Shown: one piece after another, positions 12,333 to 25,100 of the stretch
Layout of the letters: the number at the start of each line of letters is the position of its first letter
Position numbering within the stretch: position 1 is the stretch's first letter
DNA from: Typha latifolia
Lineage: Eukaryota; Streptophyta; Magnoliopsida; Poales; Typhaceae
Assembly: GCA_019914945.1 (NCBI GenBank)
Contig: CM034107.1
Span: 4,154,001 to 4,218,000, forward strand
DNA: 64,000 nt
Reading direction: 5' to 3'
Position numbers and translations under genes: made by a program
The notes under the pieces: generated by a model
Told to the model about the DNA's origin: nothing
The model's input: the letters and a program-made list of their open reading frames with translations, nothing else
The model's database searches: none

Positions 12333-13953
12333 CTGGTTTCTGGTGTTTTCCTGTTCACAAGATGCATGGAACTTTTGTCTGCTAGTAATTGCTACCCTGA
12401 TCTCTTCATATTTGTACCTGTGAAATAAAAGCCAGAAGTTTCTTTTATCTTCAAGGAAGGACCTGATTCTTGGTTTTGCATTCTGGTGTACTTTTGGTTC
12501 AGATTAGTATGCCTCCTTCAATGGAACTCATTTCCCCTACGACTTGAGGCATTTAAGAGAGTCATTACCGTTTCTCCTGAGGGAATGATGAATTTATTGT
12601 GATTATTTGTATATTTTCTGCTCTAGATTATGCCATTAGTGGATTGGACTTTTTTTTTTCTTTGAGTCCTTTAAGTTGTGATTAGTTGTTATTGCAATTT
12701 TCAGAGCAGTGATTGACGTTAACTTGTGAAATAAGACTAATATTTTATAGTTATTCCGATTAATTATACTAGTGTAAGAGATAGTTTGGCACTTGTTTAG
12801 TTTATGTATTTAGTTATATTCTAGTATAATATATAATAATTATATTTAATATAATATAAAATTAAAATAATGGTTAGCGAATGATTTAAAATATTTTCTA
12901 TAATAATTGGACGGGGAGACGAGAGAGCAGAGGAAATAGAGCTAGAGAGTGAGTTATTAAAAGATGAAAGATAGAGAGGAGAAGGAAGTAGGTATTACTA
13001 TAGTAATATAGATAAAGTAGTTGTTTACTTATTGTATTAGTGTAAGGATATCTTATGAGTAATGACCATTTATTCGAATCTCAAGAAATTATTGAGCCTA
13101 TTTGAGAATCATGAGAATAAATATGTCACTTTACTCTTATTTCCAGTTAATGAGGCCTTTTAGAAGACTTATAAAAAAGAAAAGCACGTGAGTAAAACAA
13201 ATCGAGATAATTTAGAAAAAAAAAATCATCTTTTGATTTGTTAGGTAGCTAAAAAGTGAAATTTAATAAATAATTGACAGTGATCTTTTTTTTTTCTTAA
13301 AAAATAGAGCTATTTCTTATAGGTAAAAAAATATTTTTAAATTTATTTTCACAATCAAATATTAGAACTTCTAAACACTCGGTTACAAGAGACAGTAATA
13401 TCAACTGTTTTCTATGACTAAAGAGGTCATATAATCGACTCCAACCTTAAGCAATTAATATGGAGAAAATTATTTATTGGCTTAGCTCAATGGTTTGACT
13501 CGATTAATAGTTTAGCGGTAGCTTGGAGCAAGTCGACTAGGTGACACACATGATTTGAAATCTAGATTAGACAGCTTACTATATTAGCTAAAATTTGGTG
13601 GGGTCTAAGTATCATTTTATTTAGAGAGTATTAGCTAAAATTTAGTGGAGCCTAATTATTTCTTTTATCTACCCAAATCTATCTTTCAGGTTTTTGAATG
13701 AAAAAAGAAAATAGACAGTAATAAACAACTGAAAGGTACCGGATCCAAGCACCCTAAAACCACCGGACGGACCAGACCAAGATATCCGTGGGACCCGTTC
13801 TTGCCCTCTCTCTTCTCCACTCTTCACCAACCACAACACACCAAACTACACTAACCGCCACTCTCTCTCTCTCTCCTCTATTTAAATAATCTTCTTCCCT
13901 CCTCTCTTCTCTGGCAAACACTCTCCAATCACCACCACCCACCGCTATCAGCC
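12333..13953. other. SDHB 3' UTR and intergenic DNA; promoter of next gene
   Basis: After the SDHB 3' end the DNA is AT-rich and holds no gene that I can support. A (CT)n run near 13859-13875 and a TATA-like TATTTAAATA (13879-13888) precede the next gene by about 65-75 bases. Confidence 0.6.
13879..13888 (+). promoter_or_regulatory. TATA-box candidate for the first GPI-type gene
   Basis: TATTTAAATA lies 66-75 bases upstream of the ATG at 13954, just after a CT run, which is a usual plant core-promoter arrangement. Confidence 0.55.
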
Positions 13954-14484
13954 ATGCACATCATGGCACAAGCCCGACCTCTCTTTCTCGTCACCACCAT
14001 CCTCCTTACCATCGCCGCCGCCTCTGCCCAAACGTCATTGACGACGCCGATGTCGGAGGACTACGGTTACGTTGAAGGACGGACGATTGTATACGATCCT
14101 CAAATGCTAGATAATCCTTTCTATAACCTCTCCGACTACGGATCTGCCGGAGCCGATCCCGGACCGGTTTCCTATTTCAACCCCAAACCCAAACCCAAAC
14201 CCAAACCCGAAGCCAAGCACGAACCTAAACCGACCAAATCCAACCTTAAGAACGAGACCAAAGCTGACAACCCCAGTCCTGCGCCTTCCTCCGGGGGTGA
14301 GGAAGGCATGCCGAGCCTGGCCCCTGAATTCGTTGATGCATTGGAGGATATCGACGCAATTGACATATTAACTAATTCCACTGACGTCGGCCCGCCGGGA
14401 TCGGACGACGGTAGCGCCTCCTCTGCCGAGGTGCCGTCGATGGCCGCCGCCGTTGTCGCCGCCGTCGGCTACCTGCTCTTCTGA
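13954..14484 (+). CDS. Small secreted, probably GPI-anchored arabinogalactan-like protein, 176 aa
   Basis: An intronless gene. An N-terminal signal peptide (residues ~1-26, hydrophobic LFLVTTILLTIAAASA then Q) is followed by an acidic segment with EDYGYVEG and LSDYGSAG. Next come a Lys-Pro repeat of four or five units (~residues 77-86) and a Pro/Ser/Glu-rich region with SPAPSSGG. The C-terminus is hydrophobic and Ala/Val-rich (MAAAVVAAVGYLLF) after small residues, as in GPI-attachment signals. I infer a cell-surface glycoprotein of the arabinogalactan-like or hydroxyproline-rich class; no enzymatic domain is visible. Either ATG (13954 or 13963, MAQARP) could start translation. A related gene lies 5 kb downstream at 19529-19867 and shares the SDYGSA motif. 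Confidence 0.8.
   Translation: MHIMAQARPLFLVTTILLTIAAASAQTSLTTPMSEDYGYVEGRTIVYDPQMLDNPFYNLSDYGSAGADPGPVSYFNPKPKPKPKPEAKHEPKPTKSNLKNETKADNPSPAPSSGGEEGMPSLAPEFVDALEDIDAIDILTNSTDVGPPGSDDGSASSAEVPSMAAAVVAAVGYLLF
14182..14208 (+). repeat. Coding hexanucleotide repeat (CCCAAA)n giving Lys-Pro units
   Basis: Four tandem CCCAAA units plus a final CCC encode a (Pro-Lys)n tract inside the secreted protein. The exact DNA repetition makes length variation by slippage plausible. Confidence 0.9.
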
Positions 14485-15799
14485 GCTACTTCTTCTCAGT
14501 GAATGGATTTTTATTGGGTCATGGTTCCGAAAAGTAATATTAGATCGTATTCCATATAATGGAACTCAAATTGAATAATCTCTAGTTTTGTCTCCATATG
14601 AGGATCAGACGAGCAGTACTTATTTTTAAATTTCTTTTTCTTTTTTTTTAAATGAATTTTTTTGGATTTTATAAGAACATTAATCTGGTTGGAGATTATA
14701 TTAGCTACCAAGATGATGCAATAACGTTCTCATTATTTTCTTTTAGGGATTATTTTGATAATTGTGGCGGAAAATTTGCAAAACTTTATAATTGCCACTT
14801 AATTTGTTATTTATTGTGTTCCTTCGAAAATATTATTATGTCAGTTAAATCTAACTAATCATAACTAAAACTAAATTTAGATTAATAAAAGACTAATTTA
14901 CCTTATATAAAATGCTTCAAATGGTTCGAAAAGCTATCTAACATTACCAATATGAGATTTACAAAAGTTGGAGTTAATTTTATACATGCTAAGTTACTTC
15001 TTCTTTTTTATTATTGAATAGCTGAGTTACTTTTTATTGCCCCATTAATAACATCACTTCTTAAATATGTTCTCCTCTATGAAAATATTGGGGTATTTAT
15101 TGAAAACACTCTATCTTTTATTTTATTTTCATTCTTGCCATATCATATAAATATTTATTATTTCACCCTATATTTTACTTAAAATACTTTAATATCATGT
15201 TATTAGATTTTTTTAACGGTCAGTTACTATATAGATGAGCTAGAATAACTATAGATGCAAAATGATATTAATATTCTTGAATACATTTTTTTAGCATAAG
15301 ATAAAAATAAATTATAAAAATTATATCTGAAAGTCAAATTAGGGATATTTTAAGTATTTTATTTTATTTTATCTTCAAAAGTAATATAATATTCTCTAAT
15401 TTATTAACTGTTGTTAGAGTAAAATTAAAATCAAATTGAGCACATTCTCTCGGAACTATGATCCGGTAGCACTTATACCTAAGGATGAAAGTGGACCAGA
15501 TATAATTGAATAGTAGGAAAATCATATTCATATTTTTTTTCCGGATACGGATCTAAATATGCATACTAAATATGATTACCATATTTGCTAAACATGATTA
15601 CAGATATGGATTGGATCAGATATCAAACATATCCATATTTATTTTCTAAATGAGTAAGAACTTGTTATATAATTAATCATCCATGGACAATCAGTAATAT
15701 ATGTTAAAAACTATATTAGAGATTTACATATAAGTATAATAAAAAAATTTACATTATGGGAGATTTTAGATAACACACTTACATTTTTTATCATTATTT
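14485..15799. other. Intergenic AT-rich DNA
   Basis: 3' UTR of the preceding gene and AT-rich sequence. A stretch at about 15480-15640 (GGATGAAAGTGGACCAGATA, then TCCGGATACGGATC) resembles the non-autonomous repeat family also seen near 48203, in decayed form. I see no gene. Confidence 0.4.
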
Positions 15800-16600
15800 T
15801 TACTAACATCTCGGCTTTGAGGCTTTTGTAATTTTATCCTTCCTTTTTTTTTCTCCTTTTGAACATATTACAGTCAGTTTTTTATGACCTTTCTTCCTTG
15901 CAAAAGAAGCCTTTAATTTCCAAATGACTGATTTAGGACCTTCCACAGTTTGATTTTGACCAGTATCATTTTTCTTAAAGTCCAAGCTTTTCTTGGTCAA
16001 TTATAATTCCTATAACCCTTATTGGTGAGATTGTCTTTAGGTTAAACACTTAAAAAGTAGTATCTTATCTTTCTACAATTACTCTTCCTTGGAAACACAT
16101 TTGGATATAAGTTTATTTATACTCTAGGATTTATTTTGGGTATTGTAGGCTGTCTTAATTTGGCTAAACTCGAGAGACAAACAGTTAAAAAGTATAATAT
16201 ACGATGAAGTCATTAGGTATGGCAACAATAAAATCCTTAATTTTGGTTTGAACATGAATCATCTTAAAAGTATACTCTCTAATCCTATAAGCATCTACAT
16301 ATTTCATGCTGTCAGATCATACAATAGTTTTTCAGCTTCAACTTTATTAGATGTAAGGTATTTATTTCCTACAAGAATAAAGAATTCTTTGGCAAATACT
16401 CATAAGATGTTCGGAAATAGATTTCTTTCCATTAAAATCATGCTTAACCTATTGATTTCTCCCATTCATATAATGATCAATGTGTTTAGGAGAGCTATTA
16501 GTAGTAGTTTAGGAGATTCTCTTCATGCAAGGTTAAATCTATGTCTGCGAGTCCCAGGGCAAAAACAGTATCTTGTTTCCATCTTTTGCTGCAATTCTTA
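15800..16600 (-). pseudogene. Decayed Ty1/copia gag
   Basis: The minus strand, read from 16600 downwards, gives FALGLADIDLTLHEE and then, after stops and frame changes, YEWEKS, NRLSMILMERN and a broken zinc knuckle. These correspond in order to the conserved block of plant copia gag proteins (LADLDLAL, YEKWE-S-NRLSLMI). The knuckle pieces FFCK, GHKK and DCNMFKR lie near 15860-15920, in shifted frames. Many stops and at least two frameshifts make it a relic. I could not delimit LTRs. The plus-strand open frame at 16248-16601 is an antisense shadow of this relic. Confidence 0.75.
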
Positions 16601-19428
16601 GCAAATGAAAATATGTATCATATTAGCAACTTAAGCAATATATATATGCTTTAAACAAAATAAAATATATTTATCTAGAGAGAGTCCAGTACATCATTGT
16701 AAATTTTTCCTTTCAGCAGAGAATGCAACATATAGTAAATCCTCTCTTCATGAGACTGATCTATGGAAAATATAACTAATCTTTGAAGACTCTATCCAAC
16801 TTTAGGCAGATAGACTTCTAGATTAGCACATTTCTGAATTCAATCTTCATACTTATTCTAAAATTACAATACACAATAACGTCCTTTAGACAGATAATTA
16901 TATGCCATAAACCCAGATATTACGATATTTTTCTAACAACCACTTATCTTTATTCTTATGATTTCTTAAATAGGAATATCACAACCTATTGCCCGAAAAC
17001 AAGAATATACATACTAAGATAATAGGTATCCTCACGATCAATTAAAGCACATTTTAGATCACTCATACATGATGCATTCAAAATTTAATAGCAATAATTT
17101 TTACAATAATTGCATAATTTAGATATTAAATTAAAAAACAATCATTTATTAATAACTAGCAAAAGCTAGCTAGACAGAGCATTGATTAATAACTAGCAGA
17201 TTGGTATTATTCGAATGTCTTAGGCTTAATCGAACAGGCATTACAGATTTAAAATAATAGGTATAGCTTATTTGAATGTCCCAAGATCAATTTTTGTTTT
17301 GCTTGGTTTTCCAAATCCGTATTTAAATTTATTAATGGAAATTTAATTTTATAAAATTCTAACATGTATTAGAAGAGCATAAAATTTGATAAAAATTGGA
17401 AATGAGAGAAATTGAGAGAGATCGACAAGAATATGAGAAATAAGAAATATCACCCTAAAACTTTAGGTTTAGGTTTGGATGGAAGAGAGAAATATAAGAA
17501 TGAGAGCAAGGAAACAAATAACTTTTCCCCTATATCTCTCTACCATCGCTAGCCCTAGCAGAGCAGTCTGCTAGGGTTGGGATTTTCCCCTCCCCTCCAT
17601 CAAGGGTTATCCCCATTGTCGTTCGATATCCTTCTCCCTCTCCTCTCTTCCCAACCTCGGCAGGGAGGATGAGAGAGGTTTTTTTTAGGATGACAAGGTA
17701 TTTTTCCCTCCTCCTCTTTTTTCCCACTCCCTCCTCCTTCCTTCTCTTTTTCTTCTTCCTCCTCCTCCCTCATCCCTTCTCTCTTCATTATTTATTCTCC
17801 CCCTTTTTTCTTCTTCTTTCTCCTTCCCTTCCTTATTTTGCTTGATTGAGGTCATCGCTATCGAGGCTGCCGCAACCATGGTCGTCAAGGTCATAGTCAT
17901 TGCGGATGAGGCCACTGCAACCATGGCCATCTAGGTCACGATCCCCTTTCTTCCCCCCTCCTCTTATTCTCTTCCCCTCTTTCTCTTATTTTATTTCCCC
18001 TTCTCTACACTTTTGTATCACCTCCATGTCCGTTGCTGCCACCTCCACTACCGCCTACTACTGCCTTCATCTCTATTTCCTCGTTGGTGAGGGTAATAAC
18101 CATGGTTGGTGACTGCCAAGTCACTTAGTATTTTTGGTGGCAATTATTTTATCTTTTTGCAGGTTGTAGCTACATCACTTCAGGATCTATTCGAGATTGA
18201 AAAGAAACTTAAGCTAGGTTGTCTACTATGATTGAATGTGTTAGGTGTGTGCTATTTAGATCTTGTGTGCCTTTAGAGCTTGATGCTTATTTTTGTTATA
18301 GTGCCAGTCGAGAGGCTCTTCAAAATACCTCCCCTTTTCTTTGTGTATCAAGCTTGTAAAAGATGATTGGATTTAATGAAATTATTGATCTATGGACCTT
18401 CTTTCAAAAAATAAGAAAAGAGAATGAGGAAAAAAGTTGAGAGATTGAGAGAAGTGAGAATGATAGCTATTAAGAGACGAAAATGTTAGGAGAAGAATAG
18501 AGAGAGTATTAACAAAGATCAGGAGTTATGGAGGAAGTATAATTATAGGCTATCGGAAGGGGCATTTTAAAATATTAGTTATTCTGTTCATTTTTGGAAT
18601 AACTTTTTTCTTAATCCAAAATACGACTCCTTATTTTAGAATAATAATTAAATATTATAATAACCTCATTCTATAATACAAACACTATTTATTAAAATTA
18701 TATTTTATATCACATACTAACCCAATTATTAATTTATCCTTGATATTTATCTCATAAATTCACTTTATATCAAATAAAAAAACATTCATGATAATTTTAT
18801 AAAAAATAAAAAAAAAATTCTATCTCTACTTTACTTTATATCACATCAAAGATAATTATTATATATTTATTTTAAAATATATATAAACATAAGAATAGTT
18901 ATTTCTAAAATAAATATCTTATTTTGAAAATAATAAAGAGCAATACATATTCTAAAATTAACCTTATTTCCGAAGTATCCGAGATAGTATCACATTTTCT
19001 TTAAGAGGTCTATTTGTAGTGATACTAGATCATAATTCGGGAGATCAAGGTGCAATTTAGTCTCTAACTAACTCAACGTATTTTTAACGTATTTTTAAGG
19101 CACTTTAGTATCCATACGGTAGGGTATGAATGATAATAAAAATAAAACACATGCGTTTTGGTAATTTTCCATTAAAAATATATATATATATATTTTTCCC
19201 TTGGTTTAAAAACTAATGAAAATCTAATTAAATGCACATATAACATATTTTTAAGTGCAATTAATCTCCTCTTTGCATGCATGCATGCATGCCTATTCCT
19301 ACTTTGGTATGTGCGTAGTTTTATATCTTCCCTTCTTTTGTGGGACAACAGAGGACGGTCATGGGATATCAACTGTTTTTAACCAAAATTAACAATCTCC
19401 ATTCTCCACCATTCCCTCCTCCCTCCCT
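16601..19428. other. Intergenic DNA with CT-rich tracts
   Basis: AT-rich DNA, possibly including the 5' flank of the copia relic (16600-17100). A strongly pyrimidine-rich block lies at about 17590-18010, whose Lys/Glu- or Ser/Pro-rich frames look like low-complexity artefacts. A stretch at 18150-18420 ending in an A-rich tail has the look of a LINE 3' end, but no protein supports that. GCATGCATGCATGC near 19277-19290 is a short alternating repeat. Confidence 0.4.
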
Positions 19429-19435
19429 ATATAAA
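19428..19435 (+). promoter_or_regulatory. TATA box of the second GPI-type gene
   Basis: TATATAAA lies about 94-101 bases before the ATG at 19529 and is followed by a CT-rich leader with a (TC)n run at 19487-19504. This is a typical strong plant core promoter. Confidence 0.7.
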
Positions 19436-19528
19436 CGCATCCACCCCCTTCTCCTCCTCTTCCATCCTCTCTCACCTCCCTTTTAATCTCTCTCTCTCTC
19501 TCTCTAAAATTTCCTCGTCACCTCCACC

Positions 19529-19867
19529 ATGGCCGGAGCCCGGCCCTTCCTCATCGCCGCCACCGTCGTCGTCCTCCTAGCCGTCCTCGCCGCCGCGTCG
19601 GCTGACGACTCCGACTCGAGCATCCTGACGCCGGTTGCGATAACGCCGGTGTCGGACTATGGATCGGCCGAAGTGCCGTCGGCCGATTACTTGGACACCG
19701 ACGACGCTGCGCCTGCTGGAGCCCCTCTCGGGACCACCGCGACCAAGCCTGAGGACGACAGCGGCGCCGCCGGATACTCGCCACCGCCCTCCGGGAACGG
19801 TGCTTCTCCCGTCGGGGCAACCACCGCGGCCGCCGCCGCTGCCGCCGCGAGCATCTTCGTCTTCTGA
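19529..19867 (+). CDS. Small secreted, probably GPI-anchored protein, 112 aa
   Basis: An intronless, GC-rich gene with ATG in a good context (CACCATGG). The signal peptide covers residues ~1-25 (LIAATVVVLLAVLAAASA). The mature part is short, acidic and rich in Pro/Ser/Thr/Ala (ITPVSDYGSAEVPSADY, APAGAPL, SPPPSGN). The C-terminus is a poly-Ala hydrophobic run ending SIFVF, as expected of a GPI-attachment signal. Its layout and the SDYGSA motif match the gene at 13954-14484 on the same strand, so the two look like diverged tandem paralogues. The class is inferred as arabinogalactan-peptide-like; no catalytic domain is seen. Confidence 0.8.
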   Translation: MAGARPFLIAATVVVLLAVLAAASADDSDSSILTPVAITPVSDYGSAEVPSADYLDTDDAAPAGAPLGTTATKPEDDSGAAGYSPPPSGNGASPVGATTAAAAAAAASIFVF

Positions 19868-22182
19868 TCGTTAGCTCTTAGGGGGTGTTGTGAGAGGGTC
19901 TATTCTTGATCTTCTTAATTAATATGCTTGGAAATACGTGGAGCTCTCTTTGTTATATCTCGAATGGAGACTATGTACGTGAACTGTTCATTCATATTCT
20001 AGTATTGTTTTGGACTTCCCCGAGATGAGGATGAGGTGAGAATTTAAGACAGATCTCTCGTGTGAATGTTTCCCTTTGTCTCAAGGGTCAACATAGAAAG
20101 TAATGTATGATCATTATTAACTAACTATTTTATATCTATTTGACTTAATTATTTCACATTTGAATAATGAAATGTTTGATGGAGAGAGAAACTATCTTAG
20201 TTGTTCAATCTTTAGATAGCTTAGGTTGCAAATATATATCTTCCCACTTTCTCTCTTGGACTCCTGGGTTTGATTGCAAGACGTGCCCCAAGGGGCTGCC
20301 ATTTGTTAAAATCGTTTCAAACTTCGTTTCTTTGTCTGAAAACTCATGCAGGATAGATTGCCTTCCAATGATAGAACTCCATTAATGGAGATTGGCTACA
20401 TCGAGATCACCAAAGAGCAAAATCCTTTGTATTCTATTATATATCGAAGAGCAGAAATACTTTTAGATCTTAAGGGCTCCGAGCACTCTATTATATATCG
20501 GATGTGGAGGGATATGTTATTATGACCCTGGATTAGTTTTACGTTAATCTAAAGAAAAGCGATACCTGGAAGCCTCTTCCTCTCTTATCTCCTCATTTTT
20601 TGAAACTTTTTCTTTAAATTATGTTCTTCGTGAAGCAACAAACCAAGATGCCAATTGGATTTAGTTATTATCTTATTTTGAGCTTCAACTTTTTAATAAA
20701 TTTTTTACTTGGACACGGCCGTCGTATAACGAAATTATTGTTTACATCATATACATATTTTTACTATTTATAAATTATGCCCTATAATTTAATGAATATT
20801 TATAAAAAAAAACTCTGCTATTAAATCCGTTAGCCAAATTTAACCACAACCCTAGGTTAAGCTAACTATACTAAAAAAATTATAAAATATCATCAGCTAT
20901 GTTATAATTACCCAATATATACTATAGGTATTTTAGTTATTTATTTTTAAAAAAAATAAATTTGATGGAATATTTCCATCTGTCATGATAGTTTTAGTTC
21001 AATTCTAACGGAGGGTATTTTTTACATATATTGATTAAATTATATAGCTCGACTTATAAATAGTAAAGTATAAACTATAATTTTATTAAAATGCAGAGTA
21101 TTATATGAAAATTTTCCTAAAATTATAAAAAAAATCTCCTCTCCACATAGATAGAAGCCTCCTAACACCCTTTTCTAGATATAATTTGTACCAAAAATCT
21201 ATCATTTCTTGCCTACATCACTTTTTTTTTCTGACTAAATATGCATTTTATTGGAGGGAAAGAGAGAGAAAATAGTTTGCATTGCATCAAACATAGGTAA
21301 CAAGTAATAATTCATCCAATTATGGACTTAAAATTCTCTCTGTATATATATATCTGCAATTTTTATTTTTAGGCTGCATAAATTCGCACTATAATATATC
21401 TATACTAAAGTCTAAGAAAGAACGTGTGTCTATATATATATATATAGTTAATATGGTACTAGAGCGAGAGGTATCAAATTTATACCTCAATTTGATATAC
21501 ATTTTTCTTTATAGAAAAAGTATATATTATCTTAAAAATAGATATATTATTTGTCAGTTACCTAATAGTTTAAGATTTTAGGACAATTAAGCATGGATCT
21601 AATATAATTTTAAAAGTCAAATGAAATGTAATTTTAGTTTTTCTACTTTTGAAAATAATAAAATATTCTTTATTAATGATTGTTAGGGTAAAATTAAACC
21701 AGAGTATGTTTGTGATATCTAAAGTAAAATGTAGGGTTGAATAATAAATATCCATAGAATATTCTATGATGTTTACAATAATAACAGAATATTTTTAATT
21801 CTAAATATATTTTTAAAATTAAAAAGACCATTTTGCTTAGTAAAATCGAGACCTTACTATGATAGAAATTCTCACACGAGTCACATCAATCAAACGCCAA
21901 CAGAGAAAAAAAAAAAAAAAAAAGCTTAGAAGGAGACAAATGATAGTAATCGAAATCTAGAAATGCCCAGTAGAAATCAAATGCGCGAAGGGATGCGATT
22001 GGCAATTCCTCCTGGTGCAATATACAGGAAAGGGTACGATTCAGGGAGGGAGTCTTGGGATCTCGTTCGACATTTGCCCAATTTCTTTTATCCCGTGACA
22101 AGATCTGTCGCTGACGACGCGTTCGATAAAAGTCCTCAGAGGCCATGAAGATTGGATTTCTGGCTTGAAACCCATCTCAGTT
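19868..22182. other. Intergenic DNA and 5' region of the galactosyltransferase gene
   Basis: AT-rich, with short TA runs near 21340-21350 and 21430-21446 and an A-run at 21907-21922. I see no gene. A short upstream frame, ATG at 22145 to TGA at 22168 (MKIGFLA), lies just ahead of the main start at 22183 if the transcript covers it. Confidence 0.5.
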
Positions 22183-25100
22183 ATGATGGCAAGAATTGGG
22201 TTTTTTCTGATGTTGTTGCTAATTGTCTTGGCGGCGGCGGCGACGGCGGCGACGGTGGAGGAGCAGAAGGCGCCATGGAGGATCCACACGTTGTTCTCGG
22301 TGGAATGCCAGGATTACTTCGATTGGCAAACAGTGGGGCTGGTTCATAGCTACCGCAAGGCGCGGCAGCCGGGGCCCATCACCCGCCTCCTTAGCTGCAC
22401 CGACGAGGAGCGCCGCCATTATCGGGGGATGGACCTCGCGCCCACCTTCGAGGTCCCTTCCATGAGCCGCCACCCCCGGACAGGAGATTGGTAAATTCTC
22501 ATTGTTTGGTTGGTATTTGTTAGTTGCATTGAGTTTATCTGTCTTTGGATTGTGAAAATTTTGAGATTACACGGTATGACGTTCAAAATTAGAGCTTGTT
22601 AGAGTTCAGTTGGTAATAAAGTTTGCCTTTTGAGATGAAATTTCGAGAATTGAGTCAAACAAGATAACACATGTGACTTGCTGAATAGGTATGCAAGTTG
22701 ACTTTGTTGGGTTCCACTTAGTTTGATGGTTCTCAAGGTAAAGGATGTTCTACATTTGTGATAAATATTGGACGACTTGCTCCTTCTTTATTGGGAAAGG
22801 TATGTGAGGCTTGTTTCCTGTGCTATAAAATGAAGTAAGATGCTAGTCTATGTGGACTGCTAAGTCTTGCTCATATTGCGATGGTATCTCTGGAATTCAC
22901 TTATTTGGGTGGGGGAGAGGAAGTATTCGGAGGCCAATGAAGCCATTAAATCTTAGTATCTCACAAAATGAATAAAATAAGATTTTCTTTATCTTTCATT
23001 CTTCATAGGTATGTTCTGAAATTTTCTTTAATTTTTCTTTAACTACAATGTTATAACATTGCCAATATTCTAGTGTCTGGAGAGAGCGAAAAATGTGTGG
23101 ATTGATTATCACTTTCTTCTCCCTATCTTCTTATTCTCAGGTACCCTGCTATTAATAAACCTGCAGGTGTTGTCCATTGGCTAAAGCATAGTAAAGATGC
23201 AAAAAATGTTGACTGGGTTGTAATTTTAGATGCTGATATGATTATTCGAAGTCCAATAATTCCTTGGGAACTTGGCGCAGAAAAAGGCCGGCCTGTTGCT
23301 GCATTCTATGGGTATTGATATTCCCTGATAAGTTTTTTTTTTTCTCCCTGGTTTAGCTAAACCATGGAAAAGGATAAGACTTTGATTCCTTTGTTCTTTC
23401 TTAAACTTATCACAAGTTACAAGTTTATAAGTTTATAACTGCATCTAAGCTTATTAAGTCTAGGAAGATGAATGCTATGGTTTGTATGCAACTTCAGCTT
23501 TAATCGATTCTTGAGCGCAATTGTTCTTTTCCTTATTTTTCTCCTGATTATATCATAAAATATTTTATTCATGCATTTATAACTAAATATTTAGTATTCT
23601 TTTGCACACCTATCCCTCAAAGAATGCTATTTTGCATATATTCTGCTGAAATTATTACAATGGTACATTTGCCCTTCTAGATGGATATGTCATCCATTTA
23701 TATATACAGAATATAGATGGAGGTTTGGAAGTTTAGAGGAATATGCATGAATTCTGAGTGGAAACATATACAATCGATGAAGTATAGGAAGATTGCCAAG
23801 GCTTCAAGTACTGCACAGGACCACTTCTATCACTAGCTTGGGTTCTCTGCACCTATTACGAAGTTGCATTGTGTTCAACATTTTCACAGTATAAGGAAGT
23901 AAAGTGGATAGATTACAAAATCGATTGTATAATTGTGAGTCTAGATTCTAATATATATATATATTTTAATCTGAAATTTGATCGGGCTTTACTTTGTTTT
24001 AGGGGATCCATAGACATGTGGAGTTTTGTTTCAAAAGAATAAGTGGCAAATTAAAGCTTTCAAATATTGTAAAGTTCATGATTGGAATTCTACAGAATCA
24101 TATTAATAAATTCCTTCAGAAATAGTTTTTACAATAATTTGAAAATCATAATCATCCCAGCATGTACAAGATGAATTATATCTTGTTTCATATAATAAAA
24201 TTTCAAAGTTGGATGTCATAACCAATCAAGGTTAGACTTTGAAATAGAACATTTATCATAGTTCTCATCAGCTGAATTAATGGTAATGTGGATTGGATCA
24301 AACCGGTTTTCCTGCTTTGAAATAAGGACCCCCTTATAAGCACTTGTGGTTTTGGTATTTCTTAAAAGTAAAGATTGTCATGCTGTGGCACATATATTGT
24401 CAGCCATAGATTTGATTCCTCTATGTTGAAGACACTGAAAGTTTTGTTTATTTTATTACTTTTGATATACATTAAGCTTCTATCTAGTATCTACTATTTG
24501 AGTATTTTCTGTTATTGACCCTTTTCCAATATTTATCCAGCTTATGTGTTCTTTGATTTAGATACTTAAGGGGCTGTAATAATATACTTGCACGTCTGCA
24601 CACGAGGCATCCAGAATTATGTGACAAGGTTGGTGGACTTCTAGCTATGCATATTGATGACTTGAGGGCTTTGGCACCATTGTGGCTTTCAAAGACAGAG
24701 GAAGTCCGAGAAGATCGGGCCCATTGGGGAACAAATATTACTGGTGACATTTATGGCCAGGGTTGGATAAGTGAGATGTACGGATACTCATTTGGTGCAG
24801 CTGAAGTAAGCAGAATTCGTGTTCTCCAACAAATTCTGTAGCTGCTTTGCACTTTTGCCTCATTACGACAATATGTTTTCTTTGACAATTTCCTTTGTGT
24901 TCATTGTATTATCTTCGACAGGCAGGCCTTCGCCACAAGATAAATGATGACTTGATGTTATATCCAGGTTATATTCCAAGAGTGCATGCCGAGCCTATTC
25001 TCCTGCACTATGGTTTGCCATTTAAAGTTGGGAACTGGTCTTTTAGTAAATTAGACCATCATGAAGATAGCATTGCTTATGATTGCAATCGTCTTTTCCC

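Noticed and set aside
16248..16601. 117-aa plus-strand open frame
   Set aside because: It is the antisense of a recognisable copia gag relic on the minus strand.
17530..18112. Lys/Glu-rich and Ser/Pro-rich frames on both strands
   Set aside because: They arise from a pyrimidine-rich block with no protein similarity I can name.
22165..22182. N-terminal extension of SERGT1
   Set aside because: The first codon there is TTG, not ATG; the first ATG in frame is 22183.
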